Shown: one piece after another, positions 7,977 to 14,130 of the stretch
Numbering within the stretch: position 1 is the first letter of the stretch
Layout: every line of letters begins with the position of its first letter
NCBI GenBank assembly: GCA_023230285.1
Contig: JALNXP010000033.1
Coordinates: 1-14,130, forward strand
DNA: 14,130 bases
Reading direction: 5' to 3'
Source of the DNA: Bacteroidales bacterium
GTDB taxonomy: Bacteria > Bacteroidota > Bacteroidia > Bacteroidales > BM520
Notes under the pieces: generated by a model
Databases searched by the model: none
The model's input: the letters and a program-made list of their open reading frames with translations, nothing else
Told to the model about the DNA's origin: nothing
Program-made: the position numbers and the translations under genes

Positions 7977-9947
7977 TTATCTGACGATAACTTTTTGAGT
8001 AGCTGTTTGTGTAGCAGCTTCAGCGACTACGAAATACACACCTGCGTTATCGAGGTTGATATTTGTGATACCGCCTGCGTGATTAGCAGTTTTAACAATT
8101 TGTCCGAGTACGTTGTAAACAGTGATGTTAGCAGCTTCTTCGAGGTTAATAGTAATATTTCCTGAAGTAGGATTAGGATAAACGCTCATATTTAAAGTAG
8201 CAGCTGCGTTAAATTCTTCAACGCCTACATGGATTTCAGGTAAATTAGGATTTCCGTCCATATTTCTTGTATTAACCCACATGTAGTAAGTATTTTCTAC
8301 ATAGTCGGTTTGAGTATTGCCATCAAGAGCCAAGCCTGGTTGAGCATCTGCTTGATAAAACACGTAGAAGTTACCGTTTACAGTTTCGTCCGGTTGAGCA
8401 ACTATTTGAGGATAAGCACATTCATCATAAGCGTGGAGGTATCCGGCGTTCATTCTGAACCAGCCTGGATTGTTGGTTTGTGCGCCTGAATTATAGAGGT
8501 CATAACTTACCATGTTAGGATCTGTTACCCAATCTGTGTCAAGTCTCCAAGCATCTTCATCGACAAAATATTTACAAGAGCAGAGGAATATTTTCAGTGA
8601 AGCGTAAGTGTCCATAATAACGTTGGATTCATCAGGAATAGATAAAGCAAGTATCATTCTGTCAGGAGCAGCTTGAGTCATGGTGAGGAATTTTATCATA
8701 CCAAGGCTTCTATAATAAGGAATACTTTCAGTGCCATCTAAATACCAGTCACCATCGCCGTCAAAGTCGAAGCCCCAAGGGAGAATTAATCTACCATCTT
8801 CGAAATATTGTTCATTACTTTCAGCATCAAGGGCTTTATATTGATTTTCATTTGTGAAATTATCCATATCTTCGTTCCAGTAGTAAGCGTAGCCTGTAAC
8901 AGGGAAATAAGAATATGTACCGCCTGTTTCAGCAAATAAGTAACGGCAAACGCCAAAAGCGATGTGGCACATTCCGTTATCATCAATTACGAGTGAGCCT
9001 GCGCCGTTAGGAGCCCATAAAGAATCCGGCATGGTCATGGTATTATAATCAAACATTGGATAAGGGTGCTCCCATGGGATTATTTTTTCCCAAGTGTCAC
9101 CGTCATCAGTAGATTTCATGATAATGAGGTCGGAGAGATTTGATAATAAAGCGAAAGCTATAACGCCGTTGTTAGGTTCAGCCCAAATATAGTCATCAGC
9201 ACTGAAAGCCATAGTTGTGTAATAAGTAGGTCCAATTTCTTCAAGTTGAACACCTTGTGGGTTCCATGTTGCGCCGTTGTCGGTACTTCTTGAATAGAAA
9301 ACAGCGTTATTTGAGGTATTACCGTTATCTTGGAAACCTTCAAGTACGTGGATTGTGCCATTATTGTTAACCATACGTGGCCAAGTGTTGTCGCCGGAGG
9401 AGATAGTTGGAGTTGTAACAGTCCAAGCACCTTCGCCTCTTACTTCGCGAGTTGTTAATGTAACGCCGGTACCACCGTGAGAAACGACTGCTTCACCTGT
9501 TTCGCCGAAAGGAGCATAAGAAGGCCAGCCTGCGCGGTAACCTTCAACTCTGCCTGCATCTTCAGGTGCGGTGGCAAATTCTGTACCTGTCCAGTAATTA
9601 TAGAAAGAACCTCTATCAGCGAAAGCTGTAACTGCTATACCGCCGGTCCATGTTGCACCTATGCAACCATCATCATAACGGAAAAATCTGCTTGATAATG
9701 CACTGTTGGATTGTAAATCATAATAAGTATAACCAACGGTAAACTCTTCAGCACTCCTATCGTTAGGTGCTTTTTGAGATCTTGCCGGATTAACCGGTAA
9801 TAAAGGAGCTTGATCACCTCTTAAGTCTTGTACGACAGAGGTTTGTTTGGTCTGATTCAGTATATCTTTCGACACTCTTACACTTTTTTGTGCAAAAGTC
9901 GAAAAAGCGATTAAGCATACTGAAACTAAAAGTAACATCTTTTTCAT
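7977..9947 (-). CDS. Secreted Asp-box (BNR) beta-propeller-like protein with T9SS sorting domain
   Basis: A predicted exported or cell-surface protein of 656 residues with unknown substrate. It begins MKKMLLLVSVCLIAFSTFAQ, a Sec signal peptide probably cut before Q20. Two Asp-box motifs are visible, STDNGATW (221-228) and STDDGDTW (279-286), as found in sialidase-like beta-propellers. I see no FRIP motif or sialidase catalytic set, so sialidase activity is not supported. An EF-hand/thrombospondin-type calcium loop, DFDGDGDWYLDG, lies at 394-405. Residues 586-656 form a type A Por sorting domain: MSVYPNPTSGNITI, then the YNVLGQ and GVYFV strands and the ending QKVIVR. The domain directs export through the type IX system and is cleaved there. 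The gene lies between its own candidate promoter and a strong terminator, so it is probably monocistronic. It is clearly richer in G+C than its neighbours (29 of 60 bases in 9541-9600). Confidence 0.93.
   Translation of the reverse strand: MKKMLLLVSVCLIAFSTFAQKSVRVSKDILNQTKQTSVVQDLRGDQAPLLPVNPARSQKAPNDRSAEEFTVGYTYYDLQSNSALSSRFFRYDDGCIGATWTGGIAVTAFADRGSFYNYWTGTEFATAPEDAGRVEGYRAGWPSYAPFGETGEAVVSHGGTGVTLTTREVRGEGAWTVTTPTISSGDNTWPRMVNNNGTIHVLEGFQDNGNTSNNAVFYSRSTDNGATWNPQGVQLEEIGPTYYTTMAFSADDYIWAEPNNGVIAFALLSNLSDLIIMKSTDDGDTWEKIIPWEHPYPMFDYNTMTMPDSLWAPNGAGSLVIDDNGMCHIAFGVCRYLFAETGGTYSYFPVTGYAYYWNEDMDNFTNENQYKALDAESNEQYFEDGRLILPWGFDFDGDGDWYLDGTESIPYYRSLGMIKFLTMTQAAPDRMILALSIPDESNVIMDTYASLKIFLCSCKYFVDEDAWRLDTDWVTDPNMVSYDLYNSGAQTNNPGWFRMNAGYLHAYDECAYPQIVAQPDETVNGNFYVFYQADAQPGLALDGNTQTDYVENTYYMWVNTRNMDGNPNLPEIHVGVEEFNAAATLNMSVYPNPTSGNITINLEEAANITVYNVLGQIVKTANHAGGITNINLDNAGVYFVVAEAATQTATQKVIVR
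7980..8189 (-). other. T9SS C-terminal (Por) sorting domain
   Basis: Codons for residues 586-656 of the Asp-box protein. Diagnostic features are YPNPTSG at the start, the central YNVLGQIV strand, GVYFVVA, and a final basic ending KVIVR. This is the recognised secretion signal of the Bacteroidota type IX system and is strong evidence for the phylum. Confidence 0.92.
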
Positions 9948-10012
9948 GACAATAAATTTTTAAATGATTATTAAAATTAAATTAATTGAATTTATATTTT
10001 TTTTTCAGTTTG

Positions 10013-10020
10013 CAAATATA
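10013..10020 (-). promoter_or_regulatory. Candidate -7 promoter box for the Asp-box/T9SS gene
   Basis: On the minus strand this reads TATATTTG, matching TAnnTTTG exactly, 65 bases upstream of the ATG at 9947. The 143-base gap here (9948-10090) is the longest in the window and very AT-rich, as expected of a promoter. A -33 TTTG is not evident at the usual distance. Confidence 0.45.
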
Positions 10021-10090
10021 TATATTTTTTTCGTAGATGTTTGTTATTTAAGAATTTTTTTGTTCTGCCATTTTTTTACGAGCCATAAAT

Positions 10091-11233
10091 TTAGCTCCAT
10101 AATCTTTTTCTTATTTTTTGAGATGAAAGGAATAAAAAAGGTGTCAAAAACCATAAAATCGGTTCATATATCCAAAAACCGCTTATTAAATCTCTTTGAG
10201 AAAACAAGTTAAGTGATTTTATGGTACAAAAACACCATATTATAGCACGGATTACTAATAAAAACGCTGCAATAACAAGTAGTTCATTACTAATAATCAT
10301 ACTAAAAATTGCAGATAACACGAACGTATATAGAGAAAAATTGTAAAAAAATTTTACAGTTTTAGGAAGTGATTTTGAAAATTTATTATTAGACATTCTT
10401 GAAGATACATTTCTCCACCATGAAGATATATTGTCTTTTCTATTAATTGTAATCTGTGCATAATCAGAAAACACTAAAGCCGTATTATTATGATTTATAT
10501 ACTTATCTAATATTGCAGTTCCATCATTATTGATTGAATAATAGTGTAATAAATCTTCATCATTTAAAAAATTTTTTTTATTGAAAAGAAAATTATTGGC
10601 ACTGACAGTATATGCAGCGTTAATATTCAGGAAAGATAAAAATTGAAGATTATATTTATTTTGCTCGTATCTGATAAATTTATTGAAAAAAGATTTAGTT
10701 TTAGAATAATTAGCAATGCCGGCAGTATTACACTGACCTTCTTCTTGCGCAGACACCATTGAGCGAAGCCAATAAATGCTTGTTGGTAAGCAATTTACAT
10801 CTGTCAATATTATGGTGTCGTATTTTGCCGCTTTCAATCCGATAGATAAAGGAAATATTTTTGAACAGCTGAAATTAGACTTTTCGTTAATTTTTACAAG
10901 AGTCAGATTTGGTATGGTTTTAGCCCAACTTTCAAAAACAAAATTATCATGTTCTTGAGAGGACATATTAACAATTATGATTTCAAAAACAGGATATTCT
11001 TGGTTCAACAAGACATTTACATCCTTTTTTATAATGGATATTTCGTCTCTTATACATATAACTATTGAAACAGGTGGCAAAACATGTGTGTTTGTTTGTG
11101 ACCTTGTTTTTTTTCCGAATAATTTGTCATAAATGCAGCAAAGATATAGTATCTGTATTATAAAACAGCCACTTAAGATGCTTAAGAGTGTAATAAAATC
11201 AGGATTATATAATGATTTAAAATCTAAAAACAT
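10091..11233 (-). CDS. Family 2-like glycosyltransferase, membrane-anchored, with degenerate catalytic motifs
   Basis: A 380-residue membrane protein of the GT-A fold, family 2 type. One N-terminal transmembrane segment (about 13-33) precedes the GT domain (about 53-285). Three C-terminal hydrophobic segments follow at about 296-314, 317-337 and 353-370. The overall match is clear: PPVSIVICIRDE, then LLNQEYPVFEIIIVN, then LKAAKYDTIILTD. The key residues, however, are altered. The nucleotide-binding VNDGSTD region reads VNMSSQE (88-94), and the TDADC motif reads TDVNC (144-148). The acidic catalytic-base segment, usually GDDD, reads NNDG (235-238), and the QxxRW-type element reads WWRNVSSRM (272-280). 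It may be a pseudoenzyme or may use an unusual donor or acceptor. It is divergent from tgt. Its -7-like boxes TATTTTTG lie at 11254-11261 and 11274-11281. The product and substrate are unknown. Confidence 0.82.
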   Translation of the reverse strand: MFLDFKSLYNPDFITLLSILSGCFIIQILYLCCIYDKLFGKKTRSQTNTHVLPPVSIVICIRDEISIIKKDVNVLLNQEYPVFEIIIVNMSSQEHDNFVFESWAKTIPNLTLVKINEKSNFSCSKIFPLSIGLKAAKYDTIILTDVNCLPTSIYWLRSMVSAQEEGQCNTAGIANYSKTKSFFNKFIRYEQNKYNLQFLSFLNINAAYTVSANNFLFNKKNFLNDEDLLHYYSINNDGTAILDKYINHNNTALVFSDYAQITINRKDNISSWWRNVSSRMSNNKFSKSLPKTVKFFYNFSLYTFVLSAIFSMIISNELLVIAAFLLVIRAIIWCFCTIKSLNLFSQRDLISGFWIYEPILWFLTPFLFLSSQKIRKRLWS

Positions 11234-11253
11234 AAAAAATTTTTATTGTGAGG

Positions 11254-11261
11254 CAAAAATA
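11254..11261 (-). promoter_or_regulatory. Candidate -7 box for the glycosyltransferase gene
   Basis: The minus strand reads TATTTTTG, matching TAnnTTTG, 20 bases upstream of the ATG at 11233. A second identical minus-strand copy lies at 11274-11281. No -33 TTTG at the proper distance was found, and A/T-rich sequence gives such matches easily. Confidence 0.3.
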
Positions 11262-11265
11262 TAGA

Positions 11266-11294
11266 TTTGATTACAAAAATAAAGATTATTTTTG
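11266..11294 (+). promoter_or_regulatory. Candidate promoter for tgt and the permease gene
   Basis: A -33-like TTTG (11266-11269) is followed after 17 bases by TATTTTTG (11287-11294), which fits the Bacteroidota promoter pattern apart from slightly short spacing. Transcription would start near 11301, leaving a leader of about 36 bases before the tgt ATG at 11337. Confidence 0.45.
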
Positions 11295-11336
11295 ACAAAT
11301 TTTTGAGTAAGTTATTAACCGTCATAATTTAGATAA

Positions 11337-12470
11337 ATGTTTAGATTTAAAAAGATGTATCAAGATGCTTTTACGAAGGCAAGAGTTGGAGAGTTGCAAA
11401 CAGACCACGGAGTTATACCTACACCTATTTTTATGCCTGTGGGGACAGTCGGAAATGTTAAAGCCGTACATATAAGAGACTTAAAATCAGATATAAATGC
11501 GAAGATAATATTGGGCAATACTTACCATTTATATTTACGTCCGGGGTTGGAAATATTAGAAGCCTGCGGCGGTTTGCACAAGTTTAATGGTTGGGACAGA
11601 CCGATATTGACAGATAGCGGCGGCTATCAAGTATATTCTTTGGCTCAGATACGAAAGATAACGGAGGAAGGAGTAAAATTTCAATCTCATATAGATGGCT
11701 CTTATCATTTTTTTACGCCGGAGAGAGTTATGGATATAGAAAGGTCAATAGGTGCTGACATTATTATGGCTTTTGATGAGTGTACGCCGTTTCCGTGTGA
11801 ATATTCATACGCAAAAAAGTCGTTGGCATTAACTAATAAATGGCTTGCGCGTTGTATGGAGCGTTATCGGACTACAGAGCCTTTATACGGCTATCACCAA
11901 GAGTTGTTTCCGATAGTTCAGGGTAGCGTTTATAAAGATTTGAGGCGTGAAGCAGCTGAATATGTTTCAGAGTTTGGTGCCGGCGGAAATGCTATCGGGG
12001 GACTTGCAGTGGGTGAACCGGCAGAGACAATGTATGAGCTTACAGAATGGGTTTGCGATATTCTGCCTCCTGATAAACCTCGCTATCTTATGGGCGTAGG
12101 TACACCGGAAAATATTCTCGAATCTATAGCATTAGGCGTGGATATGTTCGACTGTGTTATGCCGACACGTAATGGAAGAAACGGAATGTTGTTTACTAAT
12201 TACGGTATCATAAATATTAAAAATAAAAAGTGGGAGAAAGATTTTTCACCTATAGATAATTTGTGTCCCTCTTTTGTAAGTAACAGCTATACAAAAGCTT
12301 ACCTTAGACATTTGTTTGCTGCAAGGGAAATATTGGGCGGCATGATAGCAAGTCAGCATAATCTCGCTTTTTATTTGCAACTTGTAGAACAAGCACGCGA
12401 ACAAATAATGCTGGGAACTTATAAAAAATGGAAAGATGAGAAAATAAAAATTATTATGCAGCGTTTATAA
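11337..12470 (+). CDS. tgt: Queuine/preQ1 tRNA-guanine transglycosylase
   Basis: Exchanges guanine-34 in the anticodon of tRNAs for Asp, Asn, His and Tyr with preQ1, a step in queuosine synthesis in the cytoplasm. It has 377 residues, the usual length. Visible motifs are ILGNTYHLYLRPG (58-70), DSGGYQVYSL with the active-site Asp93, FDEC with the substrate-binding D147 and C149 (the bacterial Cys, in line with preQ1 use), VQG (194-196), GGLAVGEP (221-228), and FDCVMPTRNGRNG with the nucleophile Asp272. The zinc site is incomplete. Where well-studied TGTs have CxCxxC and a later His, this protein has C310, S312, S315 and H341. Spacing is conserved and the fold around it (YTKAYLRHLF) is intact, so the gene looks functional. 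It starts a plus-strand pair, 65 bases ahead of the permease gene. Confidence 0.97.
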   Translation: MFRFKKMYQDAFTKARVGELQTDHGVIPTPIFMPVGTVGNVKAVHIRDLKSDINAKIILGNTYHLYLRPGLEILEACGGLHKFNGWDRPILTDSGGYQVYSLAQIRKITEEGVKFQSHIDGSYHFFTPERVMDIERSIGADIIMAFDECTPFPCEYSYAKKSLALTNKWLARCMERYRTTEPLYGYHQELFPIVQGSVYKDLRREAAEYVSEFGAGGNAIGGLAVGEPAETMYELTEWVCDILPPDKPRYLMGVGTPENILESIALGVDMFDCVMPTRNGRNGMLFTNYGIINIKNKKWEKDFSPIDNLCPSFVSNSYTKAYLRHLFAAREILGGMIASQHNLAFYLQLVEQAREQIMLGTYKKWKDEKIKIIMQRL

Positions 12471-12535
12471 ACAAACAATTACTTTAAATGTTTTTCTGAA
12501 TATGGCTCAAAAACGCAGGCTTTGACAATTAGTGT

Positions 12536-13615
12536 ATGAAAAAAATAGACCTATATATAATAAAAAAATATTTCAGCTCTTTCGTATTGTCGATGTGCTT
12601 GCTACTTCTCGTAGTTATTGTATTCGACTTTTCTGAAAAAATAGATAAGTTTCTCGTTGATACAATTACATTTAAGGAGATTATATTCCAGTATTACTTT
12701 AACTTCATTCCGTATTTTTTGAATCTGTTCTTGTATTTGTTTGTCTTTATATCGGTTATATTTTTTACATCAAAGATGGCTCAAAATTCTGAATTTGTTG
12801 CAATTTTAAGTTCCGGTGTGAGCTTTTTCAGACTTTTGCGACCTTATTTGTTTTGTGCATTTGTTTTAGCCGGTATGGCTTTTCTGTTGTCTAATTTTAT
12901 TATTCCTAAAACTAATATCGGATTAACCGAATTTGAAAACAAATATTTAAGGACATCTTCTAAATATTCTTTATATGCACATGATATACATGTTCAAATA
13001 GGAGATGACTCTTATGCTTATGTTAAAAATTATAATGGCAAAACTAATGAAGGTAATGATTTTACGCTCGAAGATTTTAGTTTTGATGGCGGCATGACTT
13101 ATAAGTTAACAGCAAAGCAAATTTATTGGAACGACAGTGTCTGGCAATTAAAAAATTATACAAAAAGGACAATTTATTCTGATAAAGAGATATTGGAAAG
13201 AGGCATTTCATTAGACACGACTTTGAATTTATATCCTAAAGATTTTGTTTTTACAGTAAATAATCTGAAAACGATGAATTTTTGGCAACTCAACGATTTT
13301 ATTGAAGAAGAACGTATAAAAGGTGTTCGTAATATAGTAGAGTATGAAGTTGAAAAACATTGTCGAATATCAAATTCTTTTGCTACTATTATATTGACGT
13401 TATTGGGCTTTTCGTTGTCTTTTCGGAAAAAACGTTCGGGAATGGGTTTAAATCTTGGATTTGGTATTGCGTTGACCTTTGGCTATATTTTGTTGATGCA
13501 AATAACGAAAGTGTTTGCAACAAACAGTGGCTTAGACCCTTGGATTGCAGCATGGCTTCCAAATATGCTTTATACATTTATAACGGCAATTATTATATAT
13601 AAAGTACCTAAATAG
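12536..13615 (+). CDS. LptF/LptG-type (YjgP/YjgQ) permease
   Basis: An inner-membrane subunit of the Lpt ABC transporter that moves lipopolysaccharide from the inner membrane toward the periplasmic bridge; it works with LptB and a partner permease, neither visible here. The 359 residues show the family layout. Hydrophobic segments lie at about 13-31, 55-77 and 103-122, followed by a periplasmic beta-jellyroll region of about 125-270. Three more segments lie at about 279-297, 304-327 and 335-356. The start MKKIDLYIIKKYFSSF and the segment RKKRSGMGLNLGFGIALTFGY near the C-terminus are typical. I cannot say from sequence alone whether it is LptF or LptG. No terminator or clear promoter is seen in the 65 bases after tgt, so co-transcription is likely. 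Its last 8 bases overlap the end of the convergent ispE. Confidence 0.93.
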   Translation: MKKIDLYIIKKYFSSFVLSMCLLLLVVIVFDFSEKIDKFLVDTITFKEIIFQYYFNFIPYFLNLFLYLFVFISVIFFTSKMAQNSEFVAILSSGVSFFRLLRPYLFCAFVLAGMAFLLSNFIIPKTNIGLTEFENKYLRTSSKYSLYAHDIHVQIGDDSYAYVKNYNGKTNEGNDFTLEDFSFDGGMTYKLTAKQIYWNDSVWQLKNYTKRTIYSDKEILERGISLDTTLNLYPKDFVFTVNNLKTMNFWQLNDFIEEERIKGVRNIVEYEVEKHCRISNSFATIILTLLGFSLSFRKKRSGMGLNLGFGIALTFGYILLMQITKVFATNSGLDPWIAAWLPNMLYTFITAIIIYKVPK

Positions 13616-14130
13616 GGAAGCAATAACATTTAACATTTGGTTGTAGATTAGGTAAGTAAGACGGCTTTTGCGGATTGTTGAATATTCCGTAAACAGCAGC
13701 ACCACTGCCCGACATTGCAGCGTATATTGCTCCGGCATCGTAGAGAATGTTTTTCAATTCTCTTATTATTGGGTGTTTACAAAATATCGGCGTTTCAAAG
13801 TCGTTGACTATGAGCTGTTTCCATTCGCAAATATCATGAGAGATAAGGTTTTTGAGTGCAGGAACGTTAGATACCGGTGTTATCATAGAATAAGCACTTG
13901 CCGTTGATATATTTATGTTAGGCATGAGTATTACGATGTGTTTATTAATATTGATATTTATATTTTCGAGAATTTCGCCCTTAGATGTTGCCAAAGCAGG
14001 TGTGTTGTTGATGAAAAATGCACAGTCACTGCCTAATTTTGCGGCATACATTATTAATGCGTTGTTTGACAAATTAAGATTAAACATTGAGTTTAAAACA
14101 GTTAGAGTTGCTGCGGCATCAGACGAGCCT
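13608..14130 (-). CDS. ispE: 4-(cytidine 5'-diphospho)-2-C-methyl-D-erythritol kinase, N-terminus missing
   Basis: Phosphorylates CDP-methylerythritol in the MEP pathway to isopentenyl diphosphate. The gene runs off the right edge; about 173 C-terminal residues are visible. The ATG at 14087 is internal, because the same frame continues upstream as GSSDAAATLTVLNS, the GHMP-kinase ATP-binding loop (GGGSSDAAA in IspE). Further marks are LGSDCAFFI, GEILENI, IVILMPNINISTASAY, and the C-terminal glycine-rich GHMP motif AAMSGSGAAVYGIF. The visible part has no frameshift. The stop lies inside the last codons of the convergent permease gene (8 bp overlap). Presence of the MEP pathway fits Bacteroidales. 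Confidence 0.94.
   Translation of the reverse strand, partial: GSSDAAATLTVLNSMFNLNLSNNALIMYAAKLGSDCAFFINNTPALATSKGEILENINININKHIVILMPNINISTASAYSMITPVSNVPALKNLISHDICEWKQLIVNDFETPIFCKHPIIRELKNILYDAGAIYAAMSGSGAAVYGIFNNPQKPSYLPNLQPNVKCYCFPI

Noticed and set aside
7977..9947. Sialidase function for the Asp-box protein
   Set aside because: Asp-boxes occur in many propeller proteins; I find no FRIP motif or arginine triad, so enzyme function is not supported.
10080..10099. GAGC...GCTC inverted repeat at the end of the glycosyltransferase gene
   Set aside because: It is only 4 bp with no T tract following it on the minus strand, so it is not a convincing terminator.
14085..14087. ATG as the start of ispE
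   Set aside because: Upstream in the same frame lies GSSDAAATL, the ATP-binding loop of IspE, so this Met is internal.

Overview
The window looks like chromosomal DNA of an anaerobic member of the Bacteroidota (Bacteroidales-like). Several signs agree. One secreted protein ends in a type IX secretion (Por) sorting domain. A BatA-type membrane protein and a topoisomerase IV subunit A carry N-terminal sequences typical of this phylum. Candidate promoters fit the Bacteroidota -7 consensus TAnnTTTG, and Shine-Dalgarno sequences are not evident. A glycyl radical enzyme, which needs anoxia, points to anaerobic life. The DNA is AT-rich. Nearly all of it is coding, and no gap between genes exceeds about 145 bases.

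Layout: 1-3129 (+) holds the 3' part of a glycyl radical enzyme gene and, 3 bases later, its radical-SAM activase. 3134-11233 (-) is a run of four genes, read from high to low coordinates: a degenerate family-2 glycosyltransferase, a secreted Asp-box/T9SS protein between its own candidate promoter and a clear terminator, a BatA-like vWA membrane protein, and parC. 11337-13615 (+) holds tgt (tRNA queuosine) and an LptF/LptG-type permease (LPS export), divergent from the glycosyltransferase. 13608-14130 (-) is the C-terminal part of ispE (isoprenoid MEP pathway), which runs off the right edge.

Most of the content is housekeeping: chromosome decatenation, tRNA modification, LPS transport and isoprenoids. 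Two local systems stand out. The first is the glycyl radical enzyme/activase pair, whose substrate I cannot assign. The second is the surface/secreted Asp-box protein.

The most interesting single observation is that ParC ends, after a roughly 43-residue acidic tail, in QLSLF. This exactly matches the bacterial sliding-clamp-binding consensus and suggests that topoisomerase IV may be tethered to the replication clamp. Also notable are a TGT that has lost two of the three zinc cysteines and a glycosyltransferase with several catalytic motifs eroded. No CRISPR array, insertion sequence, tRNA or rRNA was seen.
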